DNA from: Sphingomonas sp. J315
GTDB taxonomy: Bacteria > Pseudomonadota > Alphaproteobacteria > Sphingomonadales > Sphingomonadaceae
DNA: 64,000 nucleotides
Reading direction: 5' to 3'
Assembly: GCF_024666595.1 (NCBI RefSeq)
Contig: NZ_CP088296.1
Span: forward strand, 3,462,501-3,526,500
Part shown: piece by piece, positions 1-8,758 of the stretch
Position numbering within the stretch: position 1 is the first letter of the stretch
How the letters are laid out: each line of letters starts with the position of its first letter
Notes under the pieces: model-generated
Told to the model about the DNA's origin: nothing
The model's input: the letters and a program-made list of their open reading frames with translations, nothing else
Databases searched by the model: none
Program-made: the position numbers and the translations under genes

Positions 1-608
1 CCCTCCGGCGCGATGATCCGCCGTCGCCCGTCGCGCAGTCGCCGGATTATGCTCCATTCGGTCGCGCCATCCTGACGCGGGCCATAGAGGCGCGGATAGC
101 GCAGGATCGTCGCGGCAAAATCGCCCCGCGCGCCATGCTCGCGCACCGCCCGGTCGGCTTCGACGATGCGCTGGCCGAACTTGCCGAGCGGTTCGAGCGG
201 CGTATCCTCGGACACCGGCCTCGCGCCGTCATAAGTGCGCGGGGCGAGCGCGGAAGCGTCGGCGGGCGCGTCCTCCGGCCGGAACATGCTCGCCGAATCG
301 AGCCAGCCGGGATAGGCGCGCGTGCTGATCGCGATGAGCTGGTCCGTGCGCCCGGCCAGCGCCGCCGCGACCAGCCGCAACCGGCCATAATTCGCCACCG
401 CCACGTCGAACCGCCGCCCCGCCAGCGCCGCCTCCAGCGACTCGGAGAAATGCGGATCCGCGGTGATCCGCTCTACCGATCCCGCGAACTTCACCGGGTG
501 CCGCCCGGTGCTCAGCACCGACACGGCAAAGCCACGTTCGATCAGGCCGTTGACGACCAGCGGTCCGGTCGGGCCGGACCCGCCAACCACCAGCGCGCGG
601 CGGGTCAC
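1..608 (-). CDS. NAD(P)-dependent SDR/epimerase family protein, partial (C-terminus beyond the window)
   Basis: The protein runs off the left edge; about 202 residues are visible. I chose the GTG at 608 because it lies 4 bp after the stop of the upstream hydrolase gene and puts a Rossmann nucleotide-binding motif (GGSGPTGP, residues about 9-16) right at the N-terminus. Further on there is a strand ending in IAISTRAYPG and a segment ILRYPRLYGPRQ, the usual extended-SDR pattern in which a tyrosine and a hexose- or substrate-contacting RxYGP loop occur. It is probably an NAD-dependent epimerase/dehydratase or isoflavone-reductase-like enzyme. The substrate cannot be told from the sequence. It is likely co-transcribed with the secreted hydrolase at 613-1593. 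Confidence 0.7.
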   Translation of the reverse strand, partial: MTRRALVVGGSGPTGPLVVNGLIERGFAVSVLSTGRHPVKFAGSVERITADPHFSESLEAALAGRRFDVAVANYGRLRLVAAALAGRTDQLIAISTRAYPGWLDSASMFRPEDAPADASALAPRTYDGARPVSEDTPLEPLGKFGQRIVEADRAVREHGARGDFAATILRYPRLYGPRQDGATEWSIIRRLRDGRRRIIAPE

Positions 609-612
609 CCGG

Positions 613-1593
613 TCAGATCCCCTTGCGCTCGATCTTCCACTTCGGGTCCTTGCACAGCCCGCAGTCGGCCCCCTTGAACAGTTTCCCCGCCTCGGCATCG
701 CCGCGCAGCTGCCAGTTCAGCCACGCGACCGAGAAGCGCCCGACATCGCCGCCATTGTCCTCGCGGAACGTGCCGCCATGCCCGACATCGGCGTCGAGCA
801 GCGCGACCGGGATATGGTCGATCCGGGCATAATCGTCGGTGCCGTTGGGCCACGCGACGTCGCCCTTACCGCCCAGCACATAGAGCGTCGGGGTGTGCAG
901 CGATTTGAGCAGGGACTTCTCCACCGTCATGCCGCTGATCGATTGCTTGCCGTCATTGAACACCCCGCTGTTATGGACCAGCACGGTCTTGATCCGCTTG
1001 TCCGCGCCGGCCTGAATCGCCTGCAACCCGCCACAGCTATGCCCGGCGACCGCGACCTGCGCCGGGTCGATCAGCCCCTTGTAGCGGCTGCCGTCGCGGC
1101 CATTTTCGGCGAGCGCCCAGTCGAGCCCCTTGAGCACATCCTGCGCGCTCGTCGCGGGCGGGGGCAATTGGCCGGTAGCCGGATCGGGACCGCGTGCCGC
1201 CGTAGCGGGGCGGGGCAGGGCGCCGGGGCCGCTGTAGATCTTGCCCGGCGCGATCACGAGATAGCCGTAGGAGGCAATCTGCGCGAGGTGATGCCGCGCG
1301 CTCGCCCCATCGGCGGCGCATCCGCCATTGCCCCACACCACCACGCCCAGCTTCTTGCCGCCGAGCTTGGACAGGTCGGCGGGGCGATAGACGGTGTGGT
1401 CGGGCAGAGCGGGATCGGCCTCCTTGATCGCGGCATAGGGGCCGGTGCCGACCGAATCGGGGCGCTTGACGTCGGCGGCGCGCATCTCGGCCATGCGGCG
1501 CGCCGCTTCCGGATCGGGCTGCGGAGCCGTTTGCGCCAGCGCGGTGCCGCCGATCAGCGCCAGTCCAAGCGCGAATAGTCCGATCCGCATCAT
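613..1593 (-). CDS. Secreted alpha/beta hydrolase
   Basis: A 326-residue protein with a Sec signal peptide (cleavage near ALA-QT, residue 20). The nucleophile elbow GHSCGG is at residues 184-189 with Ser186 as catalytic serine. An acid candidate (GGKGDVAW, about 245) and a histidine candidate (DVGHGG, His272) follow in the right order for an alpha/beta hydrolase. The C-terminus carries a CGLC pair that could form a disulfide. It resembles periplasmic dienelactone-hydrolase/PET-hydrolase-like folds, but I cannot assign a substrate. The SDR gene follows after 4 bp, so the two probably form one transcript. The ATG has an alternative in-frame ATG one codon later. Confidence 0.75.
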   Translation of the reverse strand: MMRIGLFALGLALIGGTALAQTAPQPDPEAARRMAEMRAADVKRPDSVGTGPYAAIKEADPALPDHTVYRPADLSKLGGKKLGVVVWGNGGCAADGASARHHLAQIASYGYLVIAPGKIYSGPGALPRPATAARGPDPATGQLPPPATSAQDVLKGLDWALAENGRDGSRYKGLIDPAQVAVAGHSCGGLQAIQAGADKRIKTVLVHNSGVFNDGKQSISGMTVEKSLLKSLHTPTLYVLGGKGDVAWPNGTDDYARIDHIPVALLDADVGHGGTFREDNGGDVGRFSVAWLNWQLRGDAEAGKLFKGADCGLCKDPKWKIERKGI

Positions 1594-1652
1594 GCTCTCC
1601 CAAGGTTGTTATGTGATAAAGCTAACCCCGGAATGCGCTGATGCAAGCCCTT

Positions 1653-2646
1653 TCATGCGCTCTCGCGCGCGATCACCCGAAAGCCGACATCGATCCGCCG
1701 CTCGATCTCGTGCGCCGCAGCTCGCGCGCGCAGCACGCGCATCACCTCGCGCGCGATCCGCGCGCCGTCGATATCCATCGACGTGATCGTCGGTCGCATG
1801 TCGCCGGCCAGGCGGAGATTGCCGAAGCCGGTGACGGCCAGCTGGTCCGGCACGCGGATCCCCGCCGCCTGCGCCTCGACGATCAGGCCCTGTGCGATCC
1901 AGTCAGATCCGCACACCACCACATCGGGCTGTTCGGGCAGATCGGCGAGGCCGCGATAGGCGAGGCGGCCTTGCCCGAAGTGGCTGGGAACATTGACTTC
2001 CAGCCGGGTCGGTTCGTCGCCGCCATCGTGCATCCAGCGCGTCGTGAACCCGTCCGCGCGCCGCTCCGACCGCGTCGATCGGGGGACCACCAGATGCGGC
2101 CGCTTGTACCCGCGCTGGCGCAGGAACCTTGCCATCTCCTCGCCCGCTGCGCGGTGGGAGAACCCGACCGCGACGTCGATCGGATCGTCGGGCAGGCCCC
2201 AGGTTTCGATCACCGTGATCCCCGCCGAGCGCAGCCGTTCGCGCATCTCCGCATCGGATACGATCCCGGTCAGGATGATCGCATCGACGCGCCGACCCAG
2301 CGCCATGTTGATCTCGCGCGTCAGGCGCCGATTGTCCGCGCCGGTCAGCGCCAGCATGACGCTGTTCCCGTCGCTGGCCAGCTCGTCGATCATCGCCTCG
2401 ACCGTGTCGTTGAAGATCGACTGGGCAATGTCGGGGACCAGGGCCGCGATCATCCGGCTGCGGCTTCCCGCCAGCGCCGTGGCGGCGAGGTTCTGGACAT
2501 ATCCGGTCTTTTTCAATCGCCTCGCGGATGCGCGCGCCGGTCGCCGCTGCCACCACTTCGGGGCTGTTGAGGTAGCGTGAGACCGTTGCGGCCGACACGC
2601 CCGCCATCGCCGCCACATCGTCCAAGCGTGGGTTTCGTCCTGCCAT
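1653..2646 (-). CDS. LacI/GalR-family transcriptional regulator (one frameshift)
   Basis: The N-terminus starts at 2646 and reads a classic LacI helix-turn-helix (DVAAMAGVSAATVSRYLN). Frame then breaks at the five-base T run 2509-2513 (AAAAA on the coding strand). Removing one base joins REAIEKTGY to the periplasmic-binding-protein-like effector domain, which ends in VPDQLAVTGFGN and FRVIARESA. The rejoined protein is about 330 residues, normal for the family, and most like the gluconate-type GntR branch of LacI regulators. It is divergent from the P450 operon, and a perfect palindromic operator lies between them. It probably represses that operon and itself, with the sugar or small-molecule inducer unknown. 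The frameshift is more likely a homopolymer error than a mutation. Confidence 0.85.
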
Positions 2647-2689
2647 GTCGCATTCCTACACCGGGGCGCGGAAAATATGCAAAAACTGT

Positions 2690-2703
2690 TGCAAGCGCTT
2701 GCA
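2690..2703. promoter_or_regulatory. LacI-type operator between regulator and P450 operon
   Basis: A 14-bp perfect palindrome, TGCAAGCGCTTGCA, with the central CG step typical of LacI/GalR operators. It lies 44 bp from the regulator start and 22 bp from the P450 ATG. It overlaps a possible -35 (TTGCAA, 2689-2694) with a weak -10 (TAACTG, 2712-2717) 17 bp further on. Binding by the adjacent LacI protein is inferred. Confidence 0.75.
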
Positions 2704-2724
2704 CTGTGGAATAACTGTATTGTT

Positions 2725-3904
2725 ATGACGCATGACTTCGATCCGCTTCAGCCGGAGACGTTCGACAGCGCTAACGGAGAGTATGCCGAGCTTCGCGCCC
2801 GGTGCCCCGTTGCGCATAGCGACGCATGGGGCGGCTTCTGGGCCTTGATGAAACATGATGACGTGTCGGCGGCCGCGACCGACTGGCAGACCTTCATCAC
2901 CTCGCAACAGAATGTCGTGCCGAAAGTCGCCTTTACCGGCCGCCGCCCGCCGCTGCACCTCGATCCACCCGAGCACACCCCCTATCGCCGCGCGATCGCG
3001 CCCCTGCTGACCGAGCGCAAGGTCGCGAAGCTGGAGCCGGTCGTGCGGCGGATTTGTCGGGATCTGCTGGCAGAGATGGTCGCGAAGGGCGGGGGCGATG
3101 TCGTCGCCGACTATTCCGCGCATATGCCGATCGCGGTGTTCGCCAACTGGATGAACCTGACGCCCGATGCGGTCGACGAACTCACCCGGGTGGGTCAGCG
3201 CTACAATATCGCGGTTCAGTCGAACGACATCGATTCAACCAAGCGAATCGAGCCTGCTGCTCTATGACATGGCCCGCGCCATCGTCGCTGACCGCAAGGC
3301 GAACCCGATGCCGGTGGACGAGGATGTGACGAGCGCGCTGCTCGCCACCCGCGTCGATGGCGCGCCGCTGCCCGAGGAAATGATTGTCGGCACGATCCGT
3401 CAGGTGCTGGTGGTCGGCATCATCGCACCCAGCGTGATGATCGGGTCGATCGCGGTGCATCTCGGCCGGGATCAGGCGCTGCAGGCGCATCTGCGCGCCA
3501 ATCCGGCGCTGGTCCCGGCGGCGGTCGAGGAATTTCTGCGCCTCTACACCCCTTATCGCGGCTTCGCCCGCACGGCGGTCCGCGACGTCACGATCCGCGG
3601 GCGTACCATCCCGGCGGGCGAGCCAATCGCGCTCGTCTATGCCTCGGCCAACCGCGACGAGGATGTGTTCGAATGCCCGCATGAATTCCGCATCGACCGC
3701 CCCAACATGAAGGATCCGCTGGCCTTCGGGCGCGGCACGCATTCGTGTGTGGGTGCGGCGCTGGCGACGCTGGAACTCAACGTCGCGGTCGAGGAACTGC
3801 TCGCCGCCGCGCCGGGCTTCACGCTGACCGGAGAGCCCAAGCCGACCCGCTTCCCCGAAATCGGCGCGCTCAGCGTGCCGGTGGCGTTCGAGGGCGCGGC
3901 ATGA
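2725..3904 (+). CDS. Cytochrome P450 (copy 1), one frameshift
   Basis: A soluble bacterial class-I type P450 of about 393 residues once the break near 3245 is bridged (a +1 shift, equivalent to one added or two missing bases). I start at the ATG at 2725 (MTHDFDP). No Shine-Dalgarno is visible, so a leaderless start is possible. The ExxR motif (EEFLR, about residue 268) and the haem loop FGRGTHSCVG (Cys about 341) are intact. The I-helix is atypical: where most P450s have an acid-threonine pair, this one reads GIIAPS. It is a clear paralogue of the P450 at 14016. It overlaps the CapA-like gene by 4 bp (ATGA). No ferredoxin gene is adjacent, so the electron donor is unknown. The substrate is unknown; an aromatic or terpenoid compound is a guess from context. 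Confidence 0.85.
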
Positions 3905-5022
3905 CCCACATCTTCCTCGCTGCGGGCGATCTCGCCCCCGATCGCGACAGTTACGACGAAAGCTATGTCGCGACGCGTGACGTGCTGCACGCCGCCGACA
4001 TCGCCTTTGCCCAGCTCGAAACCAGTTTCGCCGAAAAGGGCGTCCGGCTGCCCCAGGCGCGCCACGCCGTGCTCGCCCGGCCCGACGGTGCCGATGCGCT
4101 CGCCCGCGCCGGGTTCGACGTCATCTCGATGGCGGGCAACCATGTCCTCGACTGGGGCAATGACGCGTTCTTCGAGACGAAGGCCAATCTCGAACGCGTC
4201 GGCCTCAAGGTCGTCGGGGCAGGGGCCAACATCGCCGAGGCGCGGCGGCCGGTGAAGATCACGCTCGGCGACGGCACGCGCGTTGCGATCCTCGCTTACT
4301 GCACGATTCTGCCGCACAGCTATTGGGCGGAGGAACGCCGCCCCGGCTGCGCCCCGATGCGCGCGCACACGCTATACGAACAGATCGAGCATGATCAGCC
4401 GGGGACTCCGGCGCGCATCCACACTTATCCGCATCGCGAGGATCTCGCAGCGCTTGAGGCGGATATCCGCGCGGCCAAGGCGGACGCCGATCTCGTCTTC
4501 GTCTCGCTCCACTGGGGCATCCATTTCGTGCGCGCGAGCATCGCCGACTATCAGCGCGACGTCGCACGCGCGGCGGTCGCGGCGGGTGCCGACGCGATCC
4601 TCGGCGGCCATCCGCATATCCTGAAGGGGTGCGAGGTCATCGACGGCGCGCCGGTCTTCTATTCGCTGTGCAACTTCGCGACCGATTTGCGCATGGACCC
4701 GGTCCACGCCGCGTCGAAGAGCTTCAACGAAATCCGGGTCCTCGCCGAGGAGTGGGAGCCGGATTTCGACAGCCTCTACAATTTCCCCAAGGCGTCGCGC
4801 CTGTCGATGGTCGCACGGTTCGAGATCGCGAACGGGCGCATCGTCCGCTCGGGCTTTCTTCCGCTCTACATCGACCGCGACGCGGTGCCGCGCTTCGTCG
4901 ATCCGGGTAGCGAGCGCCATGCCGAAATCGTCGATTACATGGCGGCCGTGACCGCCGAAGCAGGGCTCAACGCCCGCTATCGTGTGGAGAGTGAAATGGT
5001 CGTCCTGGAAGCCGCCGCATGA
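3901..5022 (+). CDS. CapA-like (PGA_cap domain) metallophosphoesterase-fold protein, cytosolic
   Basis: A 373-residue protein starting at the ATGA overlap with the P450 stop. Family motifs are visible in order: AAGDLAPDR at the N-terminus, SMAGNHVLDWG (GNH block), VSLHWGIHF, GGHPHILKG and FYSLCNF. These are the metal-ligand-like blocks of the CapA/PgsA family (poly-gamma-glutamate capsule proteins), which has a calcineurin-like phosphoesterase fold. Unlike exported CapA proteins, it has no signal peptide or membrane anchor, so it should act in the cytosol. Its place in a P450-TonB receptor operon argues for a catabolic role rather than capsule formation, for example a hydrolase or phosphatase acting on an imported compound. 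That role is inference. Confidence 0.75.
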   Translation: MTHIFLAAGDLAPDRDSYDESYVATRDVLHAADIAFAQLETSFAEKGVRLPQARHAVLARPDGADALARAGFDVISMAGNHVLDWGNDAFFETKANLERVGLKVVGAGANIAEARRPVKITLGDGTRVAILAYCTILPHSYWAEERRPGCAPMRAHTLYEQIEHDQPGTPARIHTYPHREDLAALEADIRAAKADADLVFVSLHWGIHFVRASIADYQRDVARAAVAAGADAILGGHPHILKGCEVIDGAPVFYSLCNFATDLRMDPVHAASKSFNEIRVLAEEWEPDFDSLYNFPKASRLSMVARFEIANGRIVRSGFLPLYIDRDAVPRFVDPGSERHAEIVDYMAAVTAEAGLNARYRVESEMVVLEAAA

Positions 5023-6065
5023 GCGACGGAAAACCCGCAACTGCATCGGGCTTTCCGCTGGAGGGCTATGTCCTCCTCTATCTGCTCGCCTATCTGCCCA
5101 ACGTCATCATTACCAAATTGGTGACGAGCACCGTGCATCCGGGCCTCGGTCGCCCGCTGACCGGCCTCGAAACGCTGCCCGCATCGCTGATCATCAGTCT
5201 GGTGCTCACCTATATCTTCATCTGGTGGTCGGGCTGGCACAAGGACGCGCATGGCGTGATGATCCTTGGCCGTCGTATCCCGGTGCCGACCAAATACACC
5301 ATGTATTCCGGCCTCGGCACCGCGTTGGTGCTGTTCACCGTGCCGTTGTCCTTCACCTTCGAAGGGGTCAGCATACCGTTCATTCAGCTGCTGATGCGCG
5401 GCGACATCCTCTTGATCGCGCCGATCGTGGATCTGTTGTTCGGCCGCCGCGTGCGCTGGTGGAGCTGGACCGCGCTGGTGATGGTGCTGGTCGCGATGAT
5501 CATCACGCTCAAGGACCGCGGCGGGCTGTATCTGCCCCCGCTCGCGATCCTGACCGTGGTGCTCTACACCGTCGGTTACTTCGTCCGCCTGATCGTGATG
5601 ACCAAGGTGTCGAAGAGCGGCGACCCCGCCAGCGTCCGCCAGTATTTCGTCGAGGAAAAGGTCTTCGCGCTCCCGCTGTCGGTCGCGATCCTCGCGGCGA
5701 TTTCCGCATCGGGCATCGGCAGCCAGTCGGGCGCGCTCGGCTGGGGCTTCATCTCGGTGTGGACCGATCCGGTGATCTTGCCGCTGTTCGGCATCGGCTT
5801 CACGCTCACCATCGTCTCGGTCTTCGCGATCATCATCCTGCTCGACCCGCGCGAGAACGCCTATTGCGTCCCGCTCGAGCGCGCCGCGAGCCTGGTCGCG
5901 GGCGTCGGGGGCGCGCTGATCCTCGCCTGGGTCTGGGGCCTGCCGCATCCGCGCCCCGCCGAACTGATCGGCGCCGGAATCCTGATCGCCGCCATCGTGT
6001 TGCTTTCGCTTGCTCCGCGCTACGCCGACCGGCCTGCCCGGGCGGCGCGTGCGGAGACCACCTGA
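5019..6065 (+). CDS. Multi-span inner-membrane protein, unknown function
   Basis: A 348-residue, very hydrophobic protein with roughly nine or ten transmembrane segments (for example YVLLYLLAYLPNVIIT, ALVMVLVAMIITL, LAILTVVLYTVGYFVRL). It overlaps the CapA-like gene by ATGA, so translation is coupled. I do not recognise the family with certainty. The size and spacing of segments resemble the DMT/EamA drug-metabolite transporters, but no repeat signature is obvious. As the only inner-membrane protein of this operon it may carry the substrate across the inner membrane after uptake by the downstream TonB receptor. That is inferred from context only. Confidence 0.65.
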   Translation: MSDGKPATASGFPLEGYVLLYLLAYLPNVIITKLVTSTVHPGLGRPLTGLETLPASLIISLVLTYIFIWWSGWHKDAHGVMILGRRIPVPTKYTMYSGLGTALVLFTVPLSFTFEGVSIPFIQLLMRGDILLIAPIVDLLFGRRVRWWSWTALVMVLVAMIITLKDRGGLYLPPLAILTVVLYTVGYFVRLIVMTKVSKSGDPASVRQYFVEEKVFALPLSVAILAAISASGIGSQSGALGWGFISVWTDPVILPLFGIGFTLTIVSVFAIIILLDPRENAYCVPLERAASLVAGVGGALILAWVWGLPHPRPAELIGAGILIAAIVLLSLAPRYADRPARAARAETT

Positions 6066-6124
6066 CATACGCTTTCATTCGACCCGCAGAAACAGGCGGG
6101 CTGATCTTGAGGAGGGGACTGAAC

Positions 6125-8758
6125 ATGACCAAGACCATTTGTCGCCCGTCGACCCTGTTGGGCCGCAGCGCGCTGGGCGTACTCGCGCTCGCCATCGCCA
6201 CCCCGGCGCTCGCGCAGGACGAGGCTCCGGCGGCCGAGACCCAGGCTGCCGAGCAGGACATCGTCGTCACCGGCAGCCGCATCCGCGGCATCGATCCGGT
6301 CGGGTCGGCGGTGATCGCGATCGACGCCGACCAGATCATGGAAGAGCCGGTCACCTCGACCAACGACATCCTGCGCCGCGTGCCGCAGGTCGTCTCGCTC
6401 GGCGCGAACCGTGCAGGTGGCACGGCGCAGAATGGCGCGGCGAACGCGACGCGTGGCGCGGGCATCAACCTGCGCGGCCTGTCGACCAACGCGACCTTGC
6501 TGCTCTATGACGGCAAGCGCCTTCCGCCGCAGGGGACGCAGGGCCAGTTCACCGACCCGTCCGCCATCCCCTCGATCGCGCTCGGCCGGATCGAGGTCGT
6601 CGCCGACGGCACGTCCGCCGTCTATGGCTCGGACGCGGTCGCGGGCGTGGTCAACCTGATCCTGCGGAAGGACTTCTCGGGGATCGAGGTGCGCGGGCGC
6701 TACGGCATTACCGAAGCGGATTATTACGAGGCACAGGCCGCGCTGCTCGTCGGACATAAATGGGACACCGGCTGGATCATGGCAGCCGGCGAATATGCCA
6801 AGAACAACAATCTGTTCGGGTCCGAACTCGACTTCTACACCTCCGACAATCGCAGTCGTGGTGGCCGCGACCTGCGCGGCACCAACTGCGCGCCGGGCAC
6901 GATCGTCGCGGGCGGCGTCAACTATGCGATCCCCGCTGGCGGCGTTACCACCGCGAATGTCGGCAGCCTGGTCGCGGGTACCCGCAACCTCTGCGAATTC
7001 CGCGATATCGCGCAGGTCATCCCGGATCAGGAGCGCTGGAGCGGCGTTGCGGCACTGAGCCAGGATATCACCGACGGCGTCCGCATCTTTGCCGACGGCT
7101 TCTACTCGCGGCGCAGCGGCACGTTGCTGTTCAATCCGACCGCCAACGCCAACGTCCCCAGCACCAATCCCTTCTTCGTCTCCCCGGTCCCGGGCGCGAC
7201 GTCGGTGACGGTGCAGACCAACTTCCTCGCCGCCACCGGCCCGCTTCCCAACCCCTATTGGGCGAGCACCTGGAACGTGTCGGGCGGACTTGAGGCCGAC
7301 CTGTTCGGCGATTTCCAGGGCACCATCTATTACGCGCAGGGCCGGTCGGAGGAGGTCGCAGATCGCCGTCGCTCGGGCATCAATGCCGGCGCGCTCAATG
7401 CCGCGCTGGCCGATACCAACCCGGCGACCGCACTCAACGTGTTCGGCGGACCGAACAACCCCGCGACGCTGGCGCGGATCACCGACAATTACTTCGTGAT
7501 CGAGGGCCGCACGCGGCTCGAAGTCATCAACGCCCAGCTCGACGGGTCGCTGTTCGCGATTCCCGGCGGCAATGTCCGCATCGCGATGGGCGCGGAGCAT
7601 CGCGTCGAATATACCTATACCTCGCTGCTCACCGGCCAGGCGGCGACCCAGGTCCGTACCGCTGACTCCGGCACCCGCAATGTCGACGCCGTCTTTGCCG
7701 AGCTGTTCGTGCCGATCGTCGGTGCCGACAACGCCGCCCCGGGGCTGGAGCGCCTCAACCTCAGCCTCGCGCTGCGGCACGAAAATTACAGCGATTTCGG
7801 CAGCACCACCAATCCCAAGATCGGTGTGACCTATTCGCCGTGGCAGGGGCTGGTGCTCAAGGGTACCTATGGCACCTCGTTCCGTGCGCCGACCTTTACC
7901 GAGGTCTCTACGATCGGCGGCGGCGCGGGCCTCTATTTCGACACGCTGCCCGGCCCCAGCGGGAACCAGATCGGTATCGGCATCGCCGGCGGCAATCCGG
8001 GGTTGCAGCCGGAACAGGCGACGACCTGGTCGTTCGGCGTCGATGTCGCGCCGGTCGCGCTTCCCGGCTTCACCGCCTCGGTCAACTATTTCCGGATCGA
8101 CTATACCGACCAGATCCAGGCGCTGCGCGGTACGCCCGGCCTGCTCACCAACCCGATCTACAGCCAGTTCGTGCAGTTCAACCCGACCCCGGCGCAGATC
8201 AGCGCGCTGGTGAACTCGGGCTTGCCGATCAATCAGGCGATCAACCAGTCGCTGGTGACCTTCATCGCCGATGGCCGTCGCCAGAACCTGGGCACCTCGC
8301 TGTTCCGCGGGCTCGATTTCACCGCCGCCTATCGCTGGAACTGGGGCGGGGTCGATCTCGATGCCGGTATCCAGGGCACCTATGTCCTCGACTATCTGTT
8401 CGAAGCGGTGCCGGGCGCGGGGCTGGTCGATGTGCTCGACACGATCGGCTTCACCCAGCGGTTCCGCACGCAAGCCGACATCGGTGCCAAGGTCGGCGGG
8501 TTCAAGTCGCGGCTGACCTGGAACCACCTCAACGGCTACACCAACACCACGTCGACCGTGGTGCGAAAGGTGAGCAATTACGACACGTTCGACCTGCTGA
8601 TCGGCTATGACTTCACCGACCGCATCAACCTGTCGCTCGACGTGCGCAACCTGTTCGACGAGGATCCGCCCTTCGTCGACACCACCAACGGCTTCGACCC
8701 GCAGGCGTCGAACCCGATCCCGCGCATGTTCGCGATCACGGCGAACGTGAAGTTCTGA
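6125..8758 (+). CDS. TonB-dependent outer-membrane receptor
   Basis: An 877-residue receptor. The ATG at 6125 has a strong Shine-Dalgarno (AGGAGG, 6110-6115). A signal peptide ends at ALAQ (residue 31), followed by a TonB-box-like segment (DIVVTGSRI), a plug domain (residues about 50-165, containing VLINLRG-type sequence INLRGLS and VEVVADG-like EVVADGTSAVYGSDAVAG) and a 22-strand barrel ending in ITANVKF. No N-terminal FecR-signalling extension is seen. It belongs to the large oligomer-uptake class common in sphingomonads. Its stop overlaps the start of the tannase-like gene (TGATG), tying the receptor to an extracytoplasmic ester hydrolase. The ligand may therefore be an aromatic ester or glycoside. 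Confidence 0.9.
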   Translation: MTKTICRPSTLLGRSALGVLALAIATPALAQDEAPAAETQAAEQDIVVTGSRIRGIDPVGSAVIAIDADQIMEEPVTSTNDILRRVPQVVSLGANRAGGTAQNGAANATRGAGINLRGLSTNATLLLYDGKRLPPQGTQGQFTDPSAIPSIALGRIEVVADGTSAVYGSDAVAGVVNLILRKDFSGIEVRGRYGITEADYYEAQAALLVGHKWDTGWIMAAGEYAKNNNLFGSELDFYTSDNRSRGGRDLRGTNCAPGTIVAGGVNYAIPAGGVTTANVGSLVAGTRNLCEFRDIAQVIPDQERWSGVAALSQDITDGVRIFADGFYSRRSGTLLFNPTANANVPSTNPFFVSPVPGATSVTVQTNFLAATGPLPNPYWASTWNVSGGLEADLFGDFQGTIYYAQGRSEEVADRRRSGINAGALNAALADTNPATALNVFGGPNNPATLARITDNYFVIEGRTRLEVINAQLDGSLFAIPGGNVRIAMGAEHRVEYTYTSLLTGQAATQVRTADSGTRNVDAVFAELFVPIVGADNAAPGLERLNLSLALRHENYSDFGSTTNPKIGVTYSPWQGLVLKGTYGTSFRAPTFTEVSTIGGGAGLYFDTLPGPSGNQIGIGIAGGNPGLQPEQATTWSFGVDVAPVALPGFTASVNYFRIDYTDQIQALRGTPGLLTNPIYSQFVQFNPTPAQISALVNSGLPINQAINQSLVTFIADGRRQNLGTSLFRGLDFTAAYRWNWGGVDLDAGIQGTYVLDYLFEAVPGAGLVDVLDTIGFTQRFRTQADIGAKVGGFKSRLTWNHLNGYTNTTSTVVRKVSNYDTFDLLIGYDFTDRINLSLDVRNLFDEDPPFVDTTNGFDPQASNPIPRMFAITANVKF

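Noticed and set aside
1600..1621. GGTT...AACC imperfect dyad and an ATGYGATAAAGC motif shared with 13963-13972
   Set aside because: The symmetry is poor and only two copies were seen, so it cannot be separated from chance.
3745..3900. An upstream start for the CapA-like protein at 3745
   Set aside because: The extra residues are a shadow of the P450 haem region. The ATGA overlap at 3901 gives the family start.
4982..6124. An in-frame N-terminal extension of the TonB receptor starting at 4982
   Set aside because: It is the shadow of the CapA-like and membrane protein genes. The real start at 6125 has AGGAGG and a signal peptide.
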